DNA from: Bacillus sp. AFS088145
Lineage (GTDB): Bacteria; Bacillota; Bacilli; Bacillales; Bacillaceae_G
Length of the DNA stretch: 64,000 nt
Direction: 5' to 3'
NCBI RefSeq assembly: GCF_002564465.1
Contig: NZ_NUUX01000025.1
Coordinates: 33,967-97,966, forward strand
Positions 19,801 to 28,547 of the stretch are shown piece by piece. The translations under genes were made by a program, and so were the position numbers. Position 1 is the first letter of the stretch. Each line of letters begins with the position of its first letter. The notes under the pieces are model-generated. The model worked only from the letters and a program-made list of their open reading frames with translations. It was not told the origin of the DNA and made no database searches.

Positions 19801-20199
19801 CTAAGAAATTTTTGGTAAAAAACTTAAAATTGTTTCAATTAAAGCTGTTAAAATCGGTACTGCAAGAACCAAAATGAGTACTTTGCCCCCTAATTCAATC
19901 TTGGAAGCAATTGCCCCTTGGCCGGCATCTTTCGTAATTTGAACTCCAAATTCAGCTATGTATGCGATCCCAATTATTTTTAATAAAGTTTCAACATACA
20001 CATTTTTAATACTCGCTTGATTTGCTAGTTTTTGAATTTGATCTAATAAGAATTGCACCTTATCCAATAAAAATAAAAACAATACACAGCTTATAAAAAC
20101 AGTTATTGCTAAAGTAAAATTATTCATTTTAAATTGATTTAGTAGAAGAATGACAAATGTAGCGGCTAACCCAATGCCAACAATTTGGATGATTTCCAA
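19801..20199 (-). CDS. spoIIIAD: SpoIIIAD, small membrane protein
   Basis: 132 aa, starting at TTG with GGGGTGAG upstream. Hydrophobic segments at about 1-20, 30-50, 65-85 and 105-130 suggest a multi-spanning protein. It is similar in size and topology to the stage III sporulation AC/AD family, which structurally resembles type III secretion export components. Located 17 nt downstream of spoIIIAC. Confidence 0.93.
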   Translation of the reverse strand: MEIIQIVGIGLAATFVILLLNQFKMNNFTLAITVFISCVLFLFLLDKVQFLLDQIQKLANQASIKNVYVETLLKIIGIAYIAEFGVQITKDAGQGAIASKIELGGKVLILVLAVPILTALIETILSFLPKIS

Positions 20200-20216
20200 A
20201 GACTCTCACCCCTAAT

Positions 20217-20420
20217 CTAATGAAATAGAAATACATCCCTAACTTTATTAAATAGATCACCAGCTTTAGTGATAACTTGAAGAAATACGATAATGAATGC
20301 AGTAATAATCGTCCATGTAGCAAACTCTTCCTGTCCGGCTTTTTTTAAGACCGCATGAATAATTGCAGCAATTACTCCAATCCCAGCTATTTGAAACATC
20401 AGTGCATAATTTGTAATCAA
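20217..20420 (-). CDS. spoIIIAC: SpoIIIAC, two-helix membrane protein
   Basis: 67 aa, start TTG at 20420 following a strong AGGAGGAAT. Two hydrophobic helices (ALMFQIAGIGVIAAIIHAVL and FATWTIITAFIIVFLQVI) joined by the conserved KKAGQEE loop match the SpoIIIAC/AD family. Acts with the other SpoIIIA proteins in the channel complex. Confidence 0.93.
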   Translation of the reverse strand: MITNYALMFQIAGIGVIAAIIHAVLKKAGQEEFATWTIITAFIIVFLQVITKAGDLFNKVRDVFLFH

Positions 20421-20432
20421 TTTAAATTCCTC

Positions 20433-20945
20433 CTACAAGAGTAATATAACGATTAATATTCCACTTAAAACGCCTAGCATTTTAGACATTCGTTCATAAC
20501 TGCCCTGCGAATCGATTGCTTCTTGCTCTTCTCTTTCCAAATGTTTTAATGCTAAAATGATTTGTTTTTGTTGTGAATATTTATCATGCATACCAATTGT
20601 CTCACCAAATTGTAATAACACTTGTATGTCAGACTCTTTAATCGAGACAGTTTTAGCATATTTCATTAATGAATTTTCCCAGGCTTCTTTCGCTGAAAAT
20701 GCACTCGTTTCAAGTTGAATTGCAAAATCCTTTAAACAACTATTAATCGGTCCTTTCAATTGACTCGAAATTCTTCTAAACGCTTCTTGAAGTGGCAATT
20801 GACTATACATTACCTCAGCCTCAAGAGATTGAAGAGCCAACTTCCAGCCCCTTAATTCTTTTGTTCGTTCTGATAATCTACCTGCAAAATAAAATCCAAG
20901 CCAGCTTGTTGAAAAAATGATAATAAGTGCTCCAATCCACCTCAT
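20433..20945 (-). CDS. spoIIIAB: SpoIIIAB, channel assembly protein
   Basis: 170 aa. Membrane segments at both ends (MRWIGALIIIFSTSWLGFYF and MLGVLSGILIVILLL) flank a helical soluble domain with family residues ELRGWKLALQSLEAEVMYSQLPL. SpoIIIAB resembles GspF-type platform proteins. Its ATG follows immediately after the spoIIIAA stop (TAGATG), implying coupled translation. Confidence 0.94.
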   Translation of the reverse strand: MRWIGALIIIFSTSWLGFYFAGRLSERTKELRGWKLALQSLEAEVMYSQLPLQEAFRRISSQLKGPINSCLKDFAIQLETSAFSAKEAWENSLMKYAKTVSIKESDIQVLLQFGETIGMHDKYSQQKQIILALKHLEREEQEAIDSQGSYERMSKMLGVLSGILIVILLL

Positions 20946-21866
20946 CTAAAGCACCGCCCTCGGATGAAATAAACTAGTAAAATCCTTATTTTTAATATCC
21001 GTTACAGTACCAGGTGACGGAAAATTTGAAATTTCAATAAATCGTTCAAATGTCCCATTTTGAAACAAAGGCAATAGTGAAGGGCGTTTTCTTATTTCCT
21101 CTAGTGAATAGCCATGGACGGTCACTATTAATTGAACACCGGCAAAGATCGCTTCTAAAATTGCATCGACATCTTCCTTTTTTCCAATTTCGTCTACAAG
21201 AATGACATGAGGACTCATCGACCTTACAAGCATCATCATTCCTTCAGCCTTTGGGCACGCATCTAATACATCGATTCTTTCACCAAAAGTATATTGAGGA
21301 ACCCCTTTAACTGAACCTGCTATCTCAGATCGTTCGTCAACAATGCCAACTTTCCCAGGCCTTATTCCCCTGATGGCATCACCTTGACTCACCACTCTAG
21401 CAAAATCCCTAAGTAATGTTGTTTTCCCTGCTTGTGGCGGGCCAATCAGCATAGTGTTTTTCCATCTTCCTTCATAAACATACTTTACAAATGGACTAGC
21501 TATTCCTACTTTTTCTTTTGCAATACGAAAATTATAAGAACTAATATCTCGAATCATTTTAACCATTCCGTTTTCGGTTACAACGCGACCAGCTAACCCG
21601 ACTCGATGCCCACCTTTAATTGTGATATAGCCTTTTTTCAATTCTTCCTCAATTGTATAAATTGAGAATTGACTCAACTTTCCAAGAATCTGCCCGCCTT
21701 CTTCTTCTGTTAGGATATATGGAATAAAATTTGACTGATTATTAGAAATCACTTCAACTGGACGCCCGATTCTTAACCTTAATTCCTCGACTTGATGTAA
21801 GTCTCCATATGAACGCTGTAACTTTTCTTTAATTAATGTAGGCAATACGTTGAAAACCTCTTCCAT
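20946..21866 (-). CDS. spoIIIAA: SpoIIIAA, ATPase of the spoIIIA channel
   Basis: 306 aa. Shows a Walker A motif GPPQAGKTTLLRDFAR (about 142), the KVGIVDERSEIAGS segment, and a Walker B-like VILVDEIGKKEDVDA, as in secretion-type ATPases. The protein is cytoplasmic in the mother cell and is thought to power the channel. First of the eight spoIIIA genes; yqhV lies 16 nt upstream. Confidence 0.96.
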   Translation of the reverse strand: MEEVFNVLPTLIKEKLQRSYGDLHQVEELRLRIGRPVEVISNNQSNFIPYILTEEEGGQILGKLSQFSIYTIEEELKKGYITIKGGHRVGLAGRVVTENGMVKMIRDISSYNFRIAKEKVGIASPFVKYVYEGRWKNTMLIGPPQAGKTTLLRDFARVVSQGDAIRGIRPGKVGIVDERSEIAGSVKGVPQYTFGERIDVLDACPKAEGMMMLVRSMSPHVILVDEIGKKEDVDAILEAIFAGVQLIVTVHGYSLEEIRKRPSLLPLFQNGTFERFIEISNFPSPGTVTDIKNKDFTSLFHPRAVL

Positions 21867-21882
21867 AAAAGGTCACATCCTA

Positions 21883-22164
21883 TCATTTAAAAACTGCCAA
21901 CAATATTAAAAACACACCACAAACTACTAAAACTAATCGAATAGGATCCAATTTAGATGCAACCCCTATAATTCCAATAGCCATTGTTGAAATGAGGATA
22001 ATAGGTCCGACAGTTGCCAAAACACTATTTACCGCCAATGCTTTCTTAATGTCGTTTAAATACAAAATTGTAAAAGCAGCAATCAATTCTACACTACCAC
22101 CAAAAACTCTGAGCATTCCCATACTTAGAACTGCTCGATCCATTGAATCAATCCAATCCTTCAT
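21883..22164 (-). CDS. yqhV: YqhV, small DUF2619 membrane protein
   Basis: 93 aa with three hydrophobic segments (about 18-36, 43-62 and 72-92) and the family pattern RVFGGSVELIAAF...LAVNSVLATVGP. Function is unknown. Its 16-nt spacing to spoIIIAA suggests co-transcription in the sporulating mother cell. AGGTGAG precedes the ATG. I could not define the expected sigma-E promoter convincingly. Confidence 0.85.
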   Translation of the reverse strand: MKDWIDSMDRAVLSMGMLRVFGGSVELIAAFTILYLNDIKKALAVNSVLATVGPIILISTMAIGIIGVASKLDPIRLVLVVCGVFLILLAVFK

Positions 22165-22251
22165 AGCTACTCACCTTTTTTCATTCTTTTTTATTACTAA
22201 TATGCTGAACATGTCCATTTCAGAAGACAAACATTCATTCGAATGCACAAA

Positions 22252-22281
22252 AAAGAGAGAAGTCGTATGACTTCTCTCTTT
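22252..22281 (-). terminator. Intrinsic terminator upstream of yqhV
   Basis: Perfect 13-bp stem AAAGAGAGAAGTC / GACTTCTCTCTTT with a 4-nt loop. On the minus strand it is followed by a run of T. It would end transcripts from the DUF456 gene and the repeat region before yqhV-spoIIIA. Confidence 0.8.
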
Positions 22282-22333
22282 AGACTTGCTTATGAATGGT
22301 TGAAGTGTAGTTGAAAAAGTAAATATAAAAATA

Positions 22334-22488
22334 ACTTACTCATAACAGGGCATGAGGTACTATTAACGCAGAATCTTGAATTTTACTTACTCATAAAGGG
22401 TTCATGAGTAACTATTTAAACAGGTTCTTAAATTTTACTTACTCATAAATGGGGCATGAGATACTATTAAAGCTAGATAATTTGGTTT
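22334..22488. repeat. Three tandem 51-52-bp repeats, each with an internal hairpin
   Basis: Units begin ACTTACTCATAA at 22334, 22385 and 22437. Each contains an imperfect palindrome of TACTCAT against ATGAGTA/ATGAGGTA/ATGAGATA around a G-rich loop, then an AT-rich tail. The units are diverged from one another, so the array is not a recent duplication. No ORF crosses it. Confidence 0.7.
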
Positions 22489-22529
22489 TATGTTTAATTA
22501 ATCTATTTGAATAAGTTGATTGGAATGAA

Positions 22530-22650
22530 TGTTGCTCGACTCCTATGGGAGATGCCGGAAGCCTGAGCCCCCGCTGGAACGAGGAGGCTCAGGTTCAGCC
22601 CCATGGAAAGCGAGCATCCTGTAATGGAAATCACCATGACAATACTTACT
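22530..22650. repeat. Dispersed GC-rich intergenic repeat with a strong inner stem
   Basis: A roughly 110-bp block, far richer in GC than its surroundings, starts near CTCGACTCCTATGGGAGA and ends GCGAGCATCCTGTAATGGAAAT. It contains a long inner stem (AGCCTGAGCC...GAGGCTCAGG). Elements of this form (GACTCC..GGGAGA, then a CCCG..GAGGCTC hairpin, then GGAAAGCGAG...GGAAATCA) recur in Bacillaceae intergenic regions. A decayed relative lies at about 1478-1587. Confidence 0.6.
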
Positions 22651-22702
22651 TTAAAACAAACTACATTCTTCGTTGTTTTAATATAAAATTCTAAAAAACA
22701 AA

Positions 22703-23191
22703 TTAAAATATAATATAAACGAAAAAGATTATTACCATAATAACTTGCAATACCGCTTTTGCCAATGAGCTACTAATAAAGGAGACAACTGTCGCCCATG
22801 CAGATTTTATCGACTCATTCGTATTCTTCCCTTGTAATTTCTCAGCTATAAAAACAGAAATGAATGGGACAATAATTAAGCCAAAGGGAGGAAAAACAAA
22901 CGAACCAACGATTACAGCCAAACAACCTACTCTTTCACCAGTTTTTGTACTGCCGTATTTTTTAAGAAAATATTTATTAGCTAGAATATCCGCTAGAAAT
23001 ATAACAGCTGTAAAAATCAGCATAATAATCCAAAACGATATGTTTAAATTAGTTTTATTTATACCAAAGTAATAAATTAAAAAGCCTACCCATAATACTG
23101 GTACTCCTGGAATTATTGGTTTGATTAACGCAATAAACGCCAATGCAAAACAAATGATAATCAATGTCCAAAGAACAATTGATGTAACCAT
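22703..23191 (-). CDS. DUF456 membrane protein
   Basis: 162 aa, almost wholly hydrophobic, with about five membrane segments and the DUF456 pattern (KPIIPGVPVLWVGFLIYYF; FLADILANKYFLKKYGSTKTG; GSFVFPPFGLIIVPFISVFIAE). The B. subtilis relative is YqgC. No function is established. It lies 80 nt downstream of efp but beyond the efp terminator. The ATG follows AAGGGTGA. Confidence 0.85.
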   Translation of the reverse strand: MVTSIVLWTLIIICFALAFIALIKPIIPGVPVLWVGFLIYYFGINKTNLNISFWIIMLIFTAVIFLADILANKYFLKKYGSTKTGERVGCLAVIVGSFVFPPFGLIIVPFISVFIAEKLQGKNTNESIKSAWATVVSFISSSLAKAVLQVIMVIIFFVYIIF

Positions 23192-23227
23192 TTAATCACC
23201 CTTACCTATTTAAATTTGTTAATAAGA

Positions 23228-23258
23228 AAAAAGAGACACTCTTTAAATAAGTGCCTCC
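23228..23258 (-). terminator. Intrinsic terminator of efp
   Basis: On the minus strand GAGGCACT pairs with AGTGTCTC (one wobble) and is followed by TTTTTTC. It sits 14 nt past the efp stop. Confidence 0.75.
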
Positions 23259-23271
23259 ATTTTACATTTAA

Positions 23272-23835
23272 TTAAGCTTTTGAACGTGAAACGTAGCTAG
23301 CTTCAGTTGTGTTAATAATCAATACTTCGCCTTCATTAATGAAGATTGGTACTTGTACAACTAGACCAGTTTCCATCGTAGCTGGTTTTGTAACGTTAGA
23401 AGCAGTATCACCTTTAATACCTGGTTCAGTTTCAACTACTTTTAGATCAACTGTGTTTGGTAATTCAACACCTAAAATTTCAGTTTCAAAAGTCATGATA
23501 TAAACTTCCATATTTTCTTTAAGGAATTTTAATTCACGTTCAATATTTGCTTCTGGTAATTCAATTTGCTCATAAGACTCATTGTCCATGAATACATGTT
23601 GGTTACCATTAGCATATAAATATTGCATTTTACGGTTTTGAATATGTGCTTTTGCTACTTTTTCACCAGCACGGAATGTTTTTTCTTGTACAGCACCTGT
23701 ACGAAGGTTACGAAGTTTTGAACGTACGAATGCAGCACCTTTACCCGGTTTAACGTGTTGGAAATCCATTACTTGCCAAAGTCCACCGTCAGTTTCAATT
23801 GTTAAACCTGTACGAAAATCATTTACTGAAATCAT
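23272..23835 (-). CDS. efp: Elongation factor P
   Basis: 187 aa, three OB-like domains. The modifiable lysine is K32 in KPGKGAAF, where Bacillus carries a 5-aminopentanol group. The C-terminal signature region [20 protein letters not shown] is intact. EF-P relieves ribosome stalling at polyproline. It is preceded by AGGAGGATAT and, just upstream of that, by a long hairpin followed by a T-run. Confidence 0.98.
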   Translation of the reverse strand: MISVNDFRTGLTIETDGGLWQVMDFQHVKPGKGAAFVRSKLRNLRTGAVQEKTFRAGEKVAKAHIQNRKMQYLYANGNQHVFMDNESYEQIELPEANIERELKFLKENMEVYIMTFETEILGVELPNTVDLKVVETEPGIKGDTASNVTKPATMETGLVVQVPIFINEGEVLIINTTEASYVSRSKA

Positions 23836-23855
23836 TAAATATCCTCCTAAAAAAT

Positions 23856-23900
23856 GAAATGGTTCGATAAGTATGTATTGTGTAAAAAAAGAACCATTTC
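23856..23900 (-). promoter_or_regulatory. Hairpin plus T-run immediately upstream of the efp ribosome site
   Basis: GAAATGGTTC (23900-23891) and GAACCATTTC (23865-23856) form a perfect 10-bp stem with a 25-nt loop containing a T-run, followed by ATTTTTT and then AGGAGG of efp. It may be a terminator for the upstream yqhT or a leader element that tunes efp. The sequence does not decide between the two. Confidence 0.5.
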
Positions 23901-23985
23901 TCTTACCATGAATTTCTTTTACAACTTTATATCATAAAGTAAAATACGCTTTTTGTGTAGTTCTATTTTCTAATCTAATGAAAAC

Positions 23986-25047
23986 TTATAAAATGATTAG
24001 ATTTTTTGGTGAAGACATTAAGTTTTCGTTACCACCAGTTTTAACGATTAAATCATCTTCTATACGAACTCCACCTAGATTTGGAATATAAATACCTGGT
24101 TCACAAGTTACGATCATATTTGGCTCTAATACTGTATCAGAACGGAATGATACGCCAGGTCCCTCATGTACTTCTAGACCAATACCATGGCCAGTTCCAT
24201 GTCCATAATATTCTCCATAACCTTTTTCCGTAATATAATCACGAGTTAAAGCATCAGCTTCTTTACCTGTAATACCTGCTTTAATCCCATTAACACCACG
24301 TAATTGAGCTTCAAGAACGATATCGTAAATTTTCTTCAAATCAGAATGAGGCTCACCTACAGAAACTGTTCTAGTCATATCTGATACATAACCTTTATAG
24401 TATGCTCCAAAATCTAAAGTGACAAAATCACCTGTTTCAATTACTTTTTCTGATGCTACACCGTGAGGAAGAGCAGAACGAGTACCAGAAGCAACGATTG
24501 TATCAAATGATGACGAAGTAGCACCTAATTTACGCATAAAAAATTCTAACTCATTTGATACTTCTAATTCAGTAACACCTGGACGGATAAATCCTAAAAT
24601 ATGATCAAAGGCAGATTCTGCAATTTTAGCAGCTTCCTTAATGATTGAAATCTCTGCATCTGTTTTAATTAAGCGTAATTTTTCAATTAATCCACTTACA
24701 GGAACTAATTCTGCTTTTACCACTTTGCGGTAAGAACCAAATTCTGTAAACGTAACATGATCTTGTTCAAACCCAAGTTTTGCTATGCCAAATTTCTCTG
24801 TTAAAGCTGAAACTTCAGCTGGAATTGAACCTTCATGTTTAACAATCTCATAACCTTCACATTGGCTAGTAGCTTGTTCAATATAGCGGAAATCAGTAAT
24901 GAATAAAGCTTTGTCCTGAGTGATTAAAGCAACACCAGCAGAACCTGTGAAGTTCGTCATGTAACGTCTGTTGTATGTACTAGTAACTAATAATGCGTCT
25001 AATCCTTTTTCTACTAAAGCTTCACGTAACTTTTTAATTTTTTCCAT
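23986..25047 (-). CDS. yqhT: M24-family Xaa-Pro dipeptidase (YqhT)
   Basis: 353 aa. N-terminal creatinase-like domain (about 1-125), then a pita-bread metallopeptidase domain with metal ligands in [19 protein letters not shown] (two Asp), [16 protein letters not shown] (His), [10 protein letters not shown] (Glu) and [10 protein letters not shown] (Glu). Expected to cleave dipeptides with C-terminal proline. Its start overlaps the end of aroQ by 14 nt, and it precedes efp as in other Bacillus. Confidence 0.93.
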   Translation of the reverse strand: MEKIKKLREALVEKGLDALLVTSTYNRRYMTNFTGSAGVALITQDKALFITDFRYIEQATSQCEGYEIVKHEGSIPAEVSALTEKFGIAKLGFEQDHVTFTEFGSYRKVVKAELVPVSGLIEKLRLIKTDAEISIIKEAAKIAESAFDHILGFIRPGVTELEVSNELEFFMRKLGATSSSFDTIVASGTRSALPHGVASEKVIETGDFVTLDFGAYYKGYVSDMTRTVSVGEPHSDLKKIYDIVLEAQLRGVNGIKAGITGKEADALTRDYITEKGYGEYYGHGTGHGIGLEVHEGPGVSFRSDTVLEPNMIVTCEPGIYIPNLGGVRIEDDLIVKTGGNENLMSSPKNLIIL

Positions 25048-25492
25048 TGTTTTTCTCTCCCCTACTAATCTTTTTTAACGCACTTAAACCTAAATCATAT
25101 CCATACACACCTAAACCAACGATTTGCCCTACAGTTACTGCAGCTAAAACTGAATTATGTCGGAACTCTTCTCTTTTATGTATATTTGAAATGTGTACTT
25201 CAATTGTTGGTACGGTAATACTTGCAATTGCATCACGAATTGCATAACTGTAATGAGTAAATGCGCCAGGATTAAACAGAATCCCATCATAGACATTATT
25301 TGCCGCATGCAGTTGATCGATTAATTCACCTTCATGATTCGATTGAAAACAATCAATCGTATCCCCATCTTCATGTGCAAGCGATGTTAAATGATCTTCA
25401 ATATCCTTTAATGTAGTTGAACCATAGATAGAAACTTCTCTCTGACCGAGCATATTTAGATTAGGTCCATTCAATAATAAAAACTTAGCCAT
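25034..25492 (-). CDS. aroQ: 3-dehydroquinate dehydratase, type II
   Basis: 152 aa from the ATG at 25492, with GGTGGAG at 10 nt. The type II signature is complete: [15 protein letters not shown] (with the catalytic Arg/Tyr region following), [48 protein letters not shown]. It catalyses the third shikimate step; aroK for the fifth lies at 56.7 kb. Overlaps yqhT at its 3' end. Confidence 0.96.
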   Translation of the reverse strand: MAKFLLLNGPNLNMLGQREVSIYGSTTLKDIEDHLTSLAHEDGDTIDCFQSNHEGELIDQLHAANNVYDGILFNPGAFTHYSYAIRDAIASITVPTIEVHISNIHKREEFRHNSVLAAVTVGQIVGLGVYGYDLGLSALKKISRGEKNNGKN

Positions 25493-25581
25493 TTTAAAAG
25501 TCTCCACCCATCATTTTTCGCATATTTATCCCAAACACTCATATCTTGGAATACCCAAGGTTTATTTTATCATAGGCCAGA

Positions 25582-26196
25582 CTATTTTGAATAGCCACGC
25601 AAATATGCCTTTTGCTCTTGAAATGCAAAAGAAACAGAATATGCAATAAAGGTTCCGTATAAAATGAATAAACAGATTGTAGTAACTGTCGTATCAGACG
25701 AGTAATCCTTAATTGCTTTTAAATCGAATGCTATTTTACCAAGAAGAATAAAAACAATAACCCACAGAAGCAATCCAAAAAATATACCTGGCAGAACTCC
25801 GTTAAATTTTCTACCGATAAAATAAAATACAAATGCAATAAGGATTGAAATAATCCCTATACCAACAATAGAAATTAAGTTTTCAACATTACCATTTGCC
25901 CATTTTCCAAGTTTGATTCTTTCTAAAACAAAATTTGGACCAATTTGAGTAAAGTCAAAATAACTAAGAACTAACAAAACAGTAGACCAAAATATGCCAC
26001 CGAAAAACCCAATACTTACAATCTTATTAAAGTTCTTGTTCCCTTTTGAATCACCATCGCCACCTTGGACTAGGTATTCATTTTGACTTTGACTCTGATT
26101 TTGATCTTGGTTTTGATTGTTTTCTTTACCTTGCACATCCTTTTCTTGTTCTTGATCCTGACCTTTTTTTTCTTGTTCTTTATCTTTTTCCTGCAT
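25582..26196 (-). CDS. yqhR: YqhR-like membrane protein with charged low-complexity N-terminus
   Basis: 204 aa. Residues 1-55 are almost entirely E, K, Q, D, N and S (a QEQEK- and NQDQNQSQSQN-like track), followed by four hydrophobic segments (about 58-80, 100-125, 130-155 and 175-195). Position between aroQ and yqhQ and the membrane half match B. subtilis YqhR. The polar N-terminus is longer than I would expect. Function is unknown. Confidence 0.75.
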   Translation of the reverse strand: MQEKDKEQEKKGQDQEQEKDVQGKENNQNQDQNQSQSQNEYLVQGGDGDSKGNKNFNKIVSIGFFGGIFWSTVLLVLSYFDFTQIGPNFVLERIKLGKWANGNVENLISIVGIGIISILIAFVFYFIGRKFNGVLPGIFFGLLLWVIVFILLGKIAFDLKAIKDYSSDTTVTTICLFILYGTFIAYSVSFAFQEQKAYLRGYSK

Positions 26197-26332
26197 TTAA
26201 CATTTCCCTTTCCATACATTGCTAAATATCTCTGAGTATTATGTCCAACAAAGAAATGTTTAATGTGATTCCGATTTTTTATTAGAAAATTAAAAATATT
26301 GTGATTATTATTTAGATTTTCCTACTTCTTAC

Positions 26333-26401
26333 TTGCACCATTATTATGCTTACATTTACAATAGATAGTAATAGATAAAAAACAAGTTTAGGTTGGTGCA
26401 A
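26333..26401 (+). promoter_or_regulatory. Inverted repeat reaching into the yqhQ ribosome site
   Basis: TTGCACCA (26333-26340) is the exact reverse complement of TGGTGCAA (26394-26401), which includes the GGTG of the yqhQ ribosome site. TTGCAC could instead be a -35 with TACAAT about 18 nt on. If transcription starts upstream, the pairing would hide the ribosome site. Confidence 0.3.
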
Positions 26402-26402
26402 C

Positions 26403-27332
26403 ATGAGAGAGAAAAATAAAGCAGTTTATGGGGGTCAAGCAATCGTAGAGGGCGTAATGTTTGGTGGCAAAACACATACAGTCTCTGCTATCCGCAGGAC
26501 AAATGAAGAAATTCAATATTATGAAGAACCGATACATATAAATCGGACAATGCAAAAATTAAAGAAAATTCCTTTTGTCCGTGGTGTAGTCGCGATTATA
26601 CAAGCAAGTATTAATGGATCCAAGCATTTAAATTACTCAACTGAAAGATATGGAATTGATCCAAAAGATGATGAGCAAATTGCAATTGAGCGTGAAAAAC
26701 AAAAAGGTACGCTTGCAACTTATCTAGGACTTTCATTACTAGCCGTTTTATCATTTTTAGTTGGGAAAGTTATTTTTACACTTGTACCGGTACTACTAGC
26801 AGCAACACTGAAACCAATATTTGAAACCGATTTTCAACAAGTCGTAATAGAAACTATCTTAAAACTAGGTTTTTTATTAATTTATATTTACTTAGTTTCC
26901 TTGACTCCATTTATAAAAAGAGTGTTTATGTATCACGGTGCCGAGCATAAAGTGATTAATGCATATGAAAACAATATTCCTTTAACGATTGAAGGAGTCC
27001 AATCCCAATCTCGACTTCATTATCGTTGTGGAAGTAGCTTTATCCTATTTACTGTAATTGTTGGTATGTTCATATACTTCTTAGTTCCAACAAGCCCACT
27101 TTGGCTTAGAATTGTCGATCGACTTTTATTAATTCCAGTCGTTATAGGTGTTTCGTTCGAGGTTCTTCAATTAACAAATAAAGTTCGAAATATTCCTATA
27201 TTAAGATGGGTAGGTTACCCTGGATTATGGCTTCAATTATTAACAACTAAAGAACCATCTGATGATCAAGTTGAAGTCTCAATCGCTTCATTTAACCGAC
27301 TTTTAGAAGTGGAAAAAAATAACAAGAATTAA
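26403..27332 (+). CDS. yqhQ: YqhQ, DUF1385 membrane protein
   Basis: 309 aa. The family start AVYGGQAIVEGVMFGG is clear, then about four membrane segments (around 100-130, 145-165, 213-230 and 235-252). The conserved MYHGAEHKVINAYE block with HYRCGSSFIL looks metal-binding (His, Glu, Cys), and the end reads KVRNIPILRWVGYPGLWLQ. DUF1385 has no settled function. It is divergent from yqhR and followed by yqhP. Confidence 0.92.
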   Translation: MREKNKAVYGGQAIVEGVMFGGKTHTVSAIRRTNEEIQYYEEPIHINRTMQKLKKIPFVRGVVAIIQASINGSKHLNYSTERYGIDPKDDEQIAIEREKQKGTLATYLGLSLLAVLSFLVGKVIFTLVPVLLAATLKPIFETDFQQVVIETILKLGFLLIYIYLVSLTPFIKRVFMYHGAEHKVINAYENNIPLTIEGVQSQSRLHYRCGSSFILFTVIVGMFIYFLVPTSPLWLRIVDRLLLIPVVIGVSFEVLQLTNKVRNIPILRWVGYPGLWLQLLTTKEPSDDQVEVSIASFNRLLEVEKNNKN

Positions 27333-27442
27333 TTGACAGAATTTTATAAAAAATATCAACTTATTGGATAAAATGTAATAAACTATAAGAAACAATATTT
27401 TTCTAATACATTATTTACTCTTCACCATAGGAGGTGCTTAAA

Positions 27443-27838
27443 GTGAATCAAAAAGTGTACACATCAATATTTTATGGAATAATAGCATTAGCACTTTTTG
27501 GCTTAATTTCTCAGTTGATAAACGATCCAGCAAAATTATTACAACGATTTTTGTTTATTGGATTAATTCTTTTAATTATTTATTTTATTTATAGAGTTTT
27601 CTCATCTTCAAACAGTCAAAGAAGCCAACAAGACTCCTATCGTAAGGCTGCAAAACAAACTATAAAAAAATATAACACTCAAAAATCTAGCTCGTTAAAA
27701 AAATCGATTAACAAATCAAAGCCCACTTCAAGAAAAAGTACCTCCACGCCTTTGTTAAAAAAACGATCAAAGGATGCAAGTCACTTAACTGTGATTGAGG
27801 GTGAAAAGGGCAAAAAGAAAGACCGTGCTTCCTACTAA
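27443..27838 (+). CDS. yqhP: YqhP, SA1362-family small membrane protein
   Basis: 131 aa from the GTG at 27443 with GGAGGTG upstream. Two hydrophobic helices (FYGIIALALFGLISQLI and FLFIGLILLIIYFIYRVF) are followed by a basic, Ser/Lys-rich cytoplasmic tail (about 60-131, including KKSINKSKPTSRKS). Function is unknown. The stop codon lies inside the loop of a terminator hairpin. Confidence 0.8.
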   Translation: MNQKVYTSIFYGIIALALFGLISQLINDPAKLLQRFLFIGLILLIIYFIYRVFSSSNSQRSQQDSYRKAAKQTIKKYNTQKSSSLKKSINKSKPTSRKSTSTPLLKKRSKDASHLTVIEGEKGKKKDRASY

Positions 27839-27855
27839 GCACGGTCTTTCTTTTT
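27812..27855 (+). terminator. Intrinsic terminator overlapping the end of yqhP
   Basis: A perfect 19-bp stem (arms 27812-27830 and 27837-27855; core AAAGACCGTGCTT) with a 6-nt loop ends in TTTTT. The ascending arm encodes the last residues of yqhP and the stop codon is at the loop. Confidence 0.9.
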
Positions 27856-27895
27856 GGACAATTCAATCAATCTGAGACCATTAATTTGAAAGTAA

Positions 27896-27926
27896 AAGAC
27901 TGTGCTCTATTTCGAAACACAGTCTT
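27896..27926 (-). terminator. Intrinsic terminator of mntR
   Basis: AAGACTGTG / CACAGTCTT, a 9-bp perfect stem with a 13-nt loop, followed on the minus strand by TTACTTTC. It begins 1 nt beyond the mntR stop. Confidence 0.75.
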
Positions 27927-27927
27927 C

Positions 27928-28365
27928 CTATTTTTTTGAATTCGATTGCTCTTCATTCGATTTTTGAATATATTTTAATGCTTCAATTCGATTTTTATCT
28001 TCTTCAAAGAACTGAACTAGTTCGCCAATTCGATCAATCGCTTCCCAACTCATATGATGTTCCATTCCTTCAACATCTTGATAAATTAAGTTTTCATCCA
28101 CACCAATAATTCTTAAGAATTGCTCTAGTAATACATGGCGATAGACAAGTTTTTTTCCCATTTTTTTACCTTTTTCGGTTAGGATTAACCCTCTATATTT
28201 TTCATAAATTAAGTAATCGTCTTTATCTAGTTTTTGCACCATTTTGGTTACTGACGATGGGTGTACTGATAATGCTTCAGCAATATCAGATACACGAGCA
28301 TACCCTTTATCTTCAATTAAAAGGTAAATTTGTTCAATATAATCTTCCATACTAGGTGTGGGCAT
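27928..28365 (-). CDS. mntR: MntR, manganese-responsive DtxR-family repressor
   Basis: 145 aa from the ATG at 28365 after GGAGGAAG. The N-terminal winged helix (about 1-70) includes [19 protein letters not shown]. The expected manganese ligands D8, E11, H77, E99, E102 and H103 are all present at the positions known for B. subtilis MntR. It represses manganese uptake genes and activates efflux when Mn(II) is bound. Stands alone with its own terminator. Confidence 0.97.
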   Translation of the reverse strand: MPTPSMEDYIEQIYLLIEDKGYARVSDIAEALSVHPSSVTKMVQKLDKDDYLIYEKYRGLILTEKGKKMGKKLVYRHVLLEQFLRIIGVDENLIYQDVEGMEHHMSWEAIDRIGELVQFFEEDKNRIEALKYIQKSNEEQSNSKK

Positions 28366-28520
28366 GTTCTTCCTCCAATACACTCATTCAAACTTTATTC
28401 CGTTACAATAAGCATCAAATAAAATGATACAACACATATACCAAAAGTGCAATTAACATGAACACATTTAAATGATAATAGATCTTCATTCTGTATAAGA
28501 GTATGATAAAAATAATAAGA

Positions 28521-28545
28521 GTGTACCTATAAAATAGATACACTT
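28521..28545 (-). terminator. Intrinsic terminator of splB
   Basis: An imperfect stem (AGTGTA-CTAT against ATAG-TACACT with one internal mismatch), followed on the minus strand by CTTATTATTTTTAT, lies 3 nt past the splB stop. Confidence 0.65.
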
Positions 28546-28547
28546 CA

